Assembly: GCA_034440635.1 (NCBI GenBank)
Contig: JAOTON010001030.1
Coordinates: 632,501-696,500, forward strand
Direction of reading: 5' to 3'
Source: Lepas anatifera
Lineage: Eukaryota > Arthropoda > Thecostraca > Lepadidae
DNA: 64,000 nucleotides
In this document: piece after piece, positions 61,801 to 64,000 of the stretch
Numbering within the stretch: the first letter of the stretch is position 1
Layout of the letters: the number at the start of each line of letters is the position of its first letter
Position numbers and translations under genes: made by a program
The notes under the pieces: generated by a model
The model's database searches: none
Told to the model about the DNA's origin: nothing
What the model saw: only the letters and a program-made list of their open reading frames with translations

Positions 61801-64000
61801 ACTGTGGCCTGTCGTGTGGTCCACTCCGTGGGGGGTGTGTAACTGTGGCTCGTCGTGTGGTCCACTCCGTGTGGGGGGGTGTAGCATTGGCCTGTCGTCT
61901 GGTCCACTCTGTGGGTGTGTGTAACAGTTGCCTGTCGTGTGGTCCACTCCGTGGGTGTGTGTAACAGTGGCCTGTCGTGTGGTCCACTCCGTGGGGGGTG
62001 TAACAGTGGCCTGTCGTGTGGTCCACTCCGTGGGTGTGTGTAACTGTGGCCTGTCGTGTGGTCCACTCTGTGTGGGGGTGTAACATTGGCCTGTCGTATG
62101 GTCCACTCCGTGGGTGTGTGTAACAGTTTCCTGTCGTGTGGTCCACTCCGTGGGTGTGTGTAACAGTGGCCTGTCATGTGGTCCACTCCGTGGGGGGGGG
62201 TGTAACAGTGGCCTGTCGTGTGGTCCACTTCGTGGGTGTGTGTAACAGTGGCCTGTCGTGTGGTCCATTCCGTGTGGGGGGTTGTAACATTGGCCTGTCG
62301 TGTGGTCCACTCTGTGGGTGTGTGTAACAGTGGCCTGTCGTGTGGTCCACTCCGTGTGGGGGTTGTAACATTGACCTGTCTGTGGTCCACTTCGTGGGGG
62401 GGTGTAACAGTGGCCTGTCGTGTGGTCCACTCCGTGGGTGTGTGTAACAGTGGCCTGTCGTGTGGTCCACTCCGTGGGTGTGTGTAACAGTGGCCTGTCG
62501 TGTGGTCCACTCTCTGGGAGTGTGTAACAGTGGCCTGTCATGTGGTCCACTCTGTGGGAGTGTGTAACAGTGGCCTGTCGTGTGGTCCACTCCATGTGGG
62601 GGGGGTGTAACATTGGCCTGTCGTGTGGTCCGCTCTGTGGGTGTGTGTAACAGTGGCCTGTCGTGTGGTCCACTCCGTGTGGGGGGGTGTAACATTGGCC
62701 TGTCGTGTGGTCCACTCTGTGGGTGTGTGTAACAGTTTCCTGTCGTGTGGTCCACTCCGTGGGTGTGTGTAACAGTGGCCTGTCGTGTGGTCCATTCCGT
62801 GTGGGGGGGGTGTAACATTGGCCTGTCGTGTGGTCCACTCTGTGGGGTGTGTAACAGTGGCCTGTCGTGTGGTCCACTCCGTGGGTGTGTGTAACAGTGG
62901 CCTGTCGTGTGGTCCACTTCGTGGGTGTGTGTAACAGTGGCCTGTCGTGTGGTCCACTTCGTGGGGGGTGTAACAGTGGCCTGTCGTGTGGTCCACTTCG
63001 TGGGGGGGTGTAATTGTGGCCTGTCGTGTGGTCCACTCCGTGGGTGTGTGTAACAGTGGCCTGTCGTGTGGTCCACTCTCTGGGAGTGTGTAACAGTGGC
63101 CTGTCGTGTGGTCCACTTCGTGGGTGTGTGTAACAGTGGCCTGTCGTGTGGTCCATTCCGTGTGGGGGGTGTAACATTGGCCTGTCGTGTGGTCCACTCT
63201 GTGGGTGTGTAACAGTGGCCTGTCGTGTGGTCCACTCCGTGGGTGTGTGTAACAGTGGCCTGTCGTGTGGTCCACTTCGTGGGTGTGTGTAACAGTGGCC
63301 TGTCGTCTGGTCCACTCCGTGTGGGGGGTGTAACATTGGCCTGTCGTGTGGTCCACTTCGTGGGGTGTGTAACAGTGGCCTGTCGTGTGGTCCACTCCGT
63401 GGGTGTGTGTAACAGTGGCCTGTCGTGTGGTCCACTCCGTGGGTGTGTGTAACAGTGGCCTGTCGTGTGGTCCACTTCGTGGGTGTGTGTAACAGTGGCC
63501 TGTCGTGTGGTCCACTTCGTGGGGGTGTGCAACAGTGGCCTGTCGTGTGGTCCACTCCGTGGGTGTGTGTAACAGTGGCCTGTCGTGTGGTCCACTTCGT
63601 GGGGGGGTGTAACAGTGGCCTGTCGTGTGGTCCACTCCGTGGGTGGGTGTAACAGTGGCCTGTCGTGTGGTCCACTCCGTGGGTGTGTGTAACAGTGGCC
63701 TGTCGTGTGGTCCACTCTCTGGGAGTGTGTAACAGTGGCCTGTAGTGTGGTCCACTCCGTGGGGTGTGTAACAGTGGCCTGTCGTGTGGTCCACTCTGTG
63801 GGGGGGTGTAACATTGGCCTGTCGTGTGGTCCACTCTGTGGGTGTGTGTAACAGTGGCCTGTCGTGTGGTCCACTCCGTGGGTGTGTGTAACAGTGGCCT
63901 GTCGTGTGGTCCACTCTCTGGGAGTGTGTAACAGTGGCCTGTCGTATGGTCCACTCCGTGGGTGTGTGTAACAGTGGCCTGTCGTGTGGTCCACTCTCTG
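55888..64000. repeat. 40-bp minisatellite, over 8.1 kb, open at the window end
   Basis: The core is TAACAGTGGCCTGTCGTGTG followed by GTCCACTCCGTGGGTGTGTG (40 bp). Length varies (about 36-43 bp) through a G-run/GT linker. About 200 units fit in the window and the array continues beyond 64000. Each unit contains the near-palindrome GTGGTCCAC and the small hairpin CCAC-TCC-GTGG. Point variants (CGTATGG, CGCGTGG, AGTTTCC, GGCTTGT, GGCTCGT) mark sub-blocks. The minus strand lacks stops in all three phases and 40 leaves remainder 1 on division by 3, so minus frames cycle through three 13-residue patterns (HTHGVDHTTGHCY, THPRSGPHDRPLL, TPTEWTTRQATVT) for up to 1896 codons. These frames have no initiation context or non-repeat sequence and should not be called genes. 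Confidence 0.97.

Noticed and set aside
55884..63994. Very long minus-strand open frames (up to 1896 codons) resembling giant His/Thr/Pro-rich proteins
   Set aside because: They are translations of the stop-free 40-bp minisatellite in three cycling phases. Several overlap in different frames over the same DNA, and there is no non-repeat coding sequence or start context.
55888..64000. CRISPR array
   Set aside because: Units are direct tandem copies with only point and short length variation. There are no unique spacers, no cas genes, and the setting is eukaryotic.

Overview
The window looks like repeat-rich, gene-poor animal nuclear DNA, most likely from an arthropod (possibly a chelicerate such as a tick; this is a weak inference from the mix of repeats). 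It carries I-type LINEs ending in an RNase H domain, an L1-like and a CR1-like LINE fragment, Penelope GIY-YIG fragments, two Ty3/Gypsy-like LTR elements, hAT and Harbinger-like DNA transposons, tRNA-derived SINEs, (TA)n tracts and several minisatellites. I see no bacterial operon, rRNA or CRISPR. Only one piece of probable host gene is visible: an SLC38A10-like amino-acid-transporter exon near 54.9-55.1 kb.

Layout. 1-12.07 kb: a decayed I-type LINE split by a GC-capped, AGGTCA-rich element (about 923-1709) and by a complete 7.5-kb hAT transposon (3072-10571) with an exact 8-bp target-site duplication (TSD) and an open 845-codon transposase. 12-20.7 kb: small hAT-like MITEs, a second I-type LINE split by a 2.4-kb hAT-like element (15201-17643), and an L1-like LINE fragment on the minus strand. 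21.3-23.6 kb: a long hairpin carrying a Harbinger-like MITE (21553-22059), then a second AGGTCA-rich element. 24.4-25.5 kb: a Penelope endonuclease fragment followed by a hammerhead-ribozyme-like motif.

25530-33246: a whole LTR retrotransposon on the minus strand, with 174-bp LTRs, a TCTG TSD, a PBS and a PPT. Its single long ORF runs gag-protease-integrase with no reverse transcriptase, and its integrase has Asn in place of a catalytic Asp. Its 3' LTR is split by about 1.7 kb of nested MITEs. 34-42.5 kb: LINE 3' ends, a CR1-like LINE fragment, a 3.3-kb foldback element with near-identical 0.77-kb arms (36832-40087) holding tandem SINEs, and a second, frameshifted Penelope endonuclease. 43-45.2 kb: nested MITEs with clean TSDs. 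45.8-46.8 kb: a 25-bp minisatellite. 46.97-53.4 kb: a Gypsy RNase H/integrase pseudogene split by a 4.6-kb hAT-like element (47360-51920) that carries inverted GTACGT-rich arrays and a degenerate repeat field. 54.9-55.4 kb: the SLC38A10-like exon, running into a 42-bp tandem repeat that appears to have amplified the exon end and its splice donor. 55.89-64.0 kb: about 8.1 kb of a 40-bp minisatellite that continues past the window end.

The genes do not form a pathway. The window is a stack of insertions whose order can be read from the TSDs: LINEs and Gypsy elements first, then hAT/Harbinger elements into them, then MITEs and SINEs into those. The very long minus-strand open frames at 56-64 kb come from a 40-bp unit with no stop in those frames, not from real genes.
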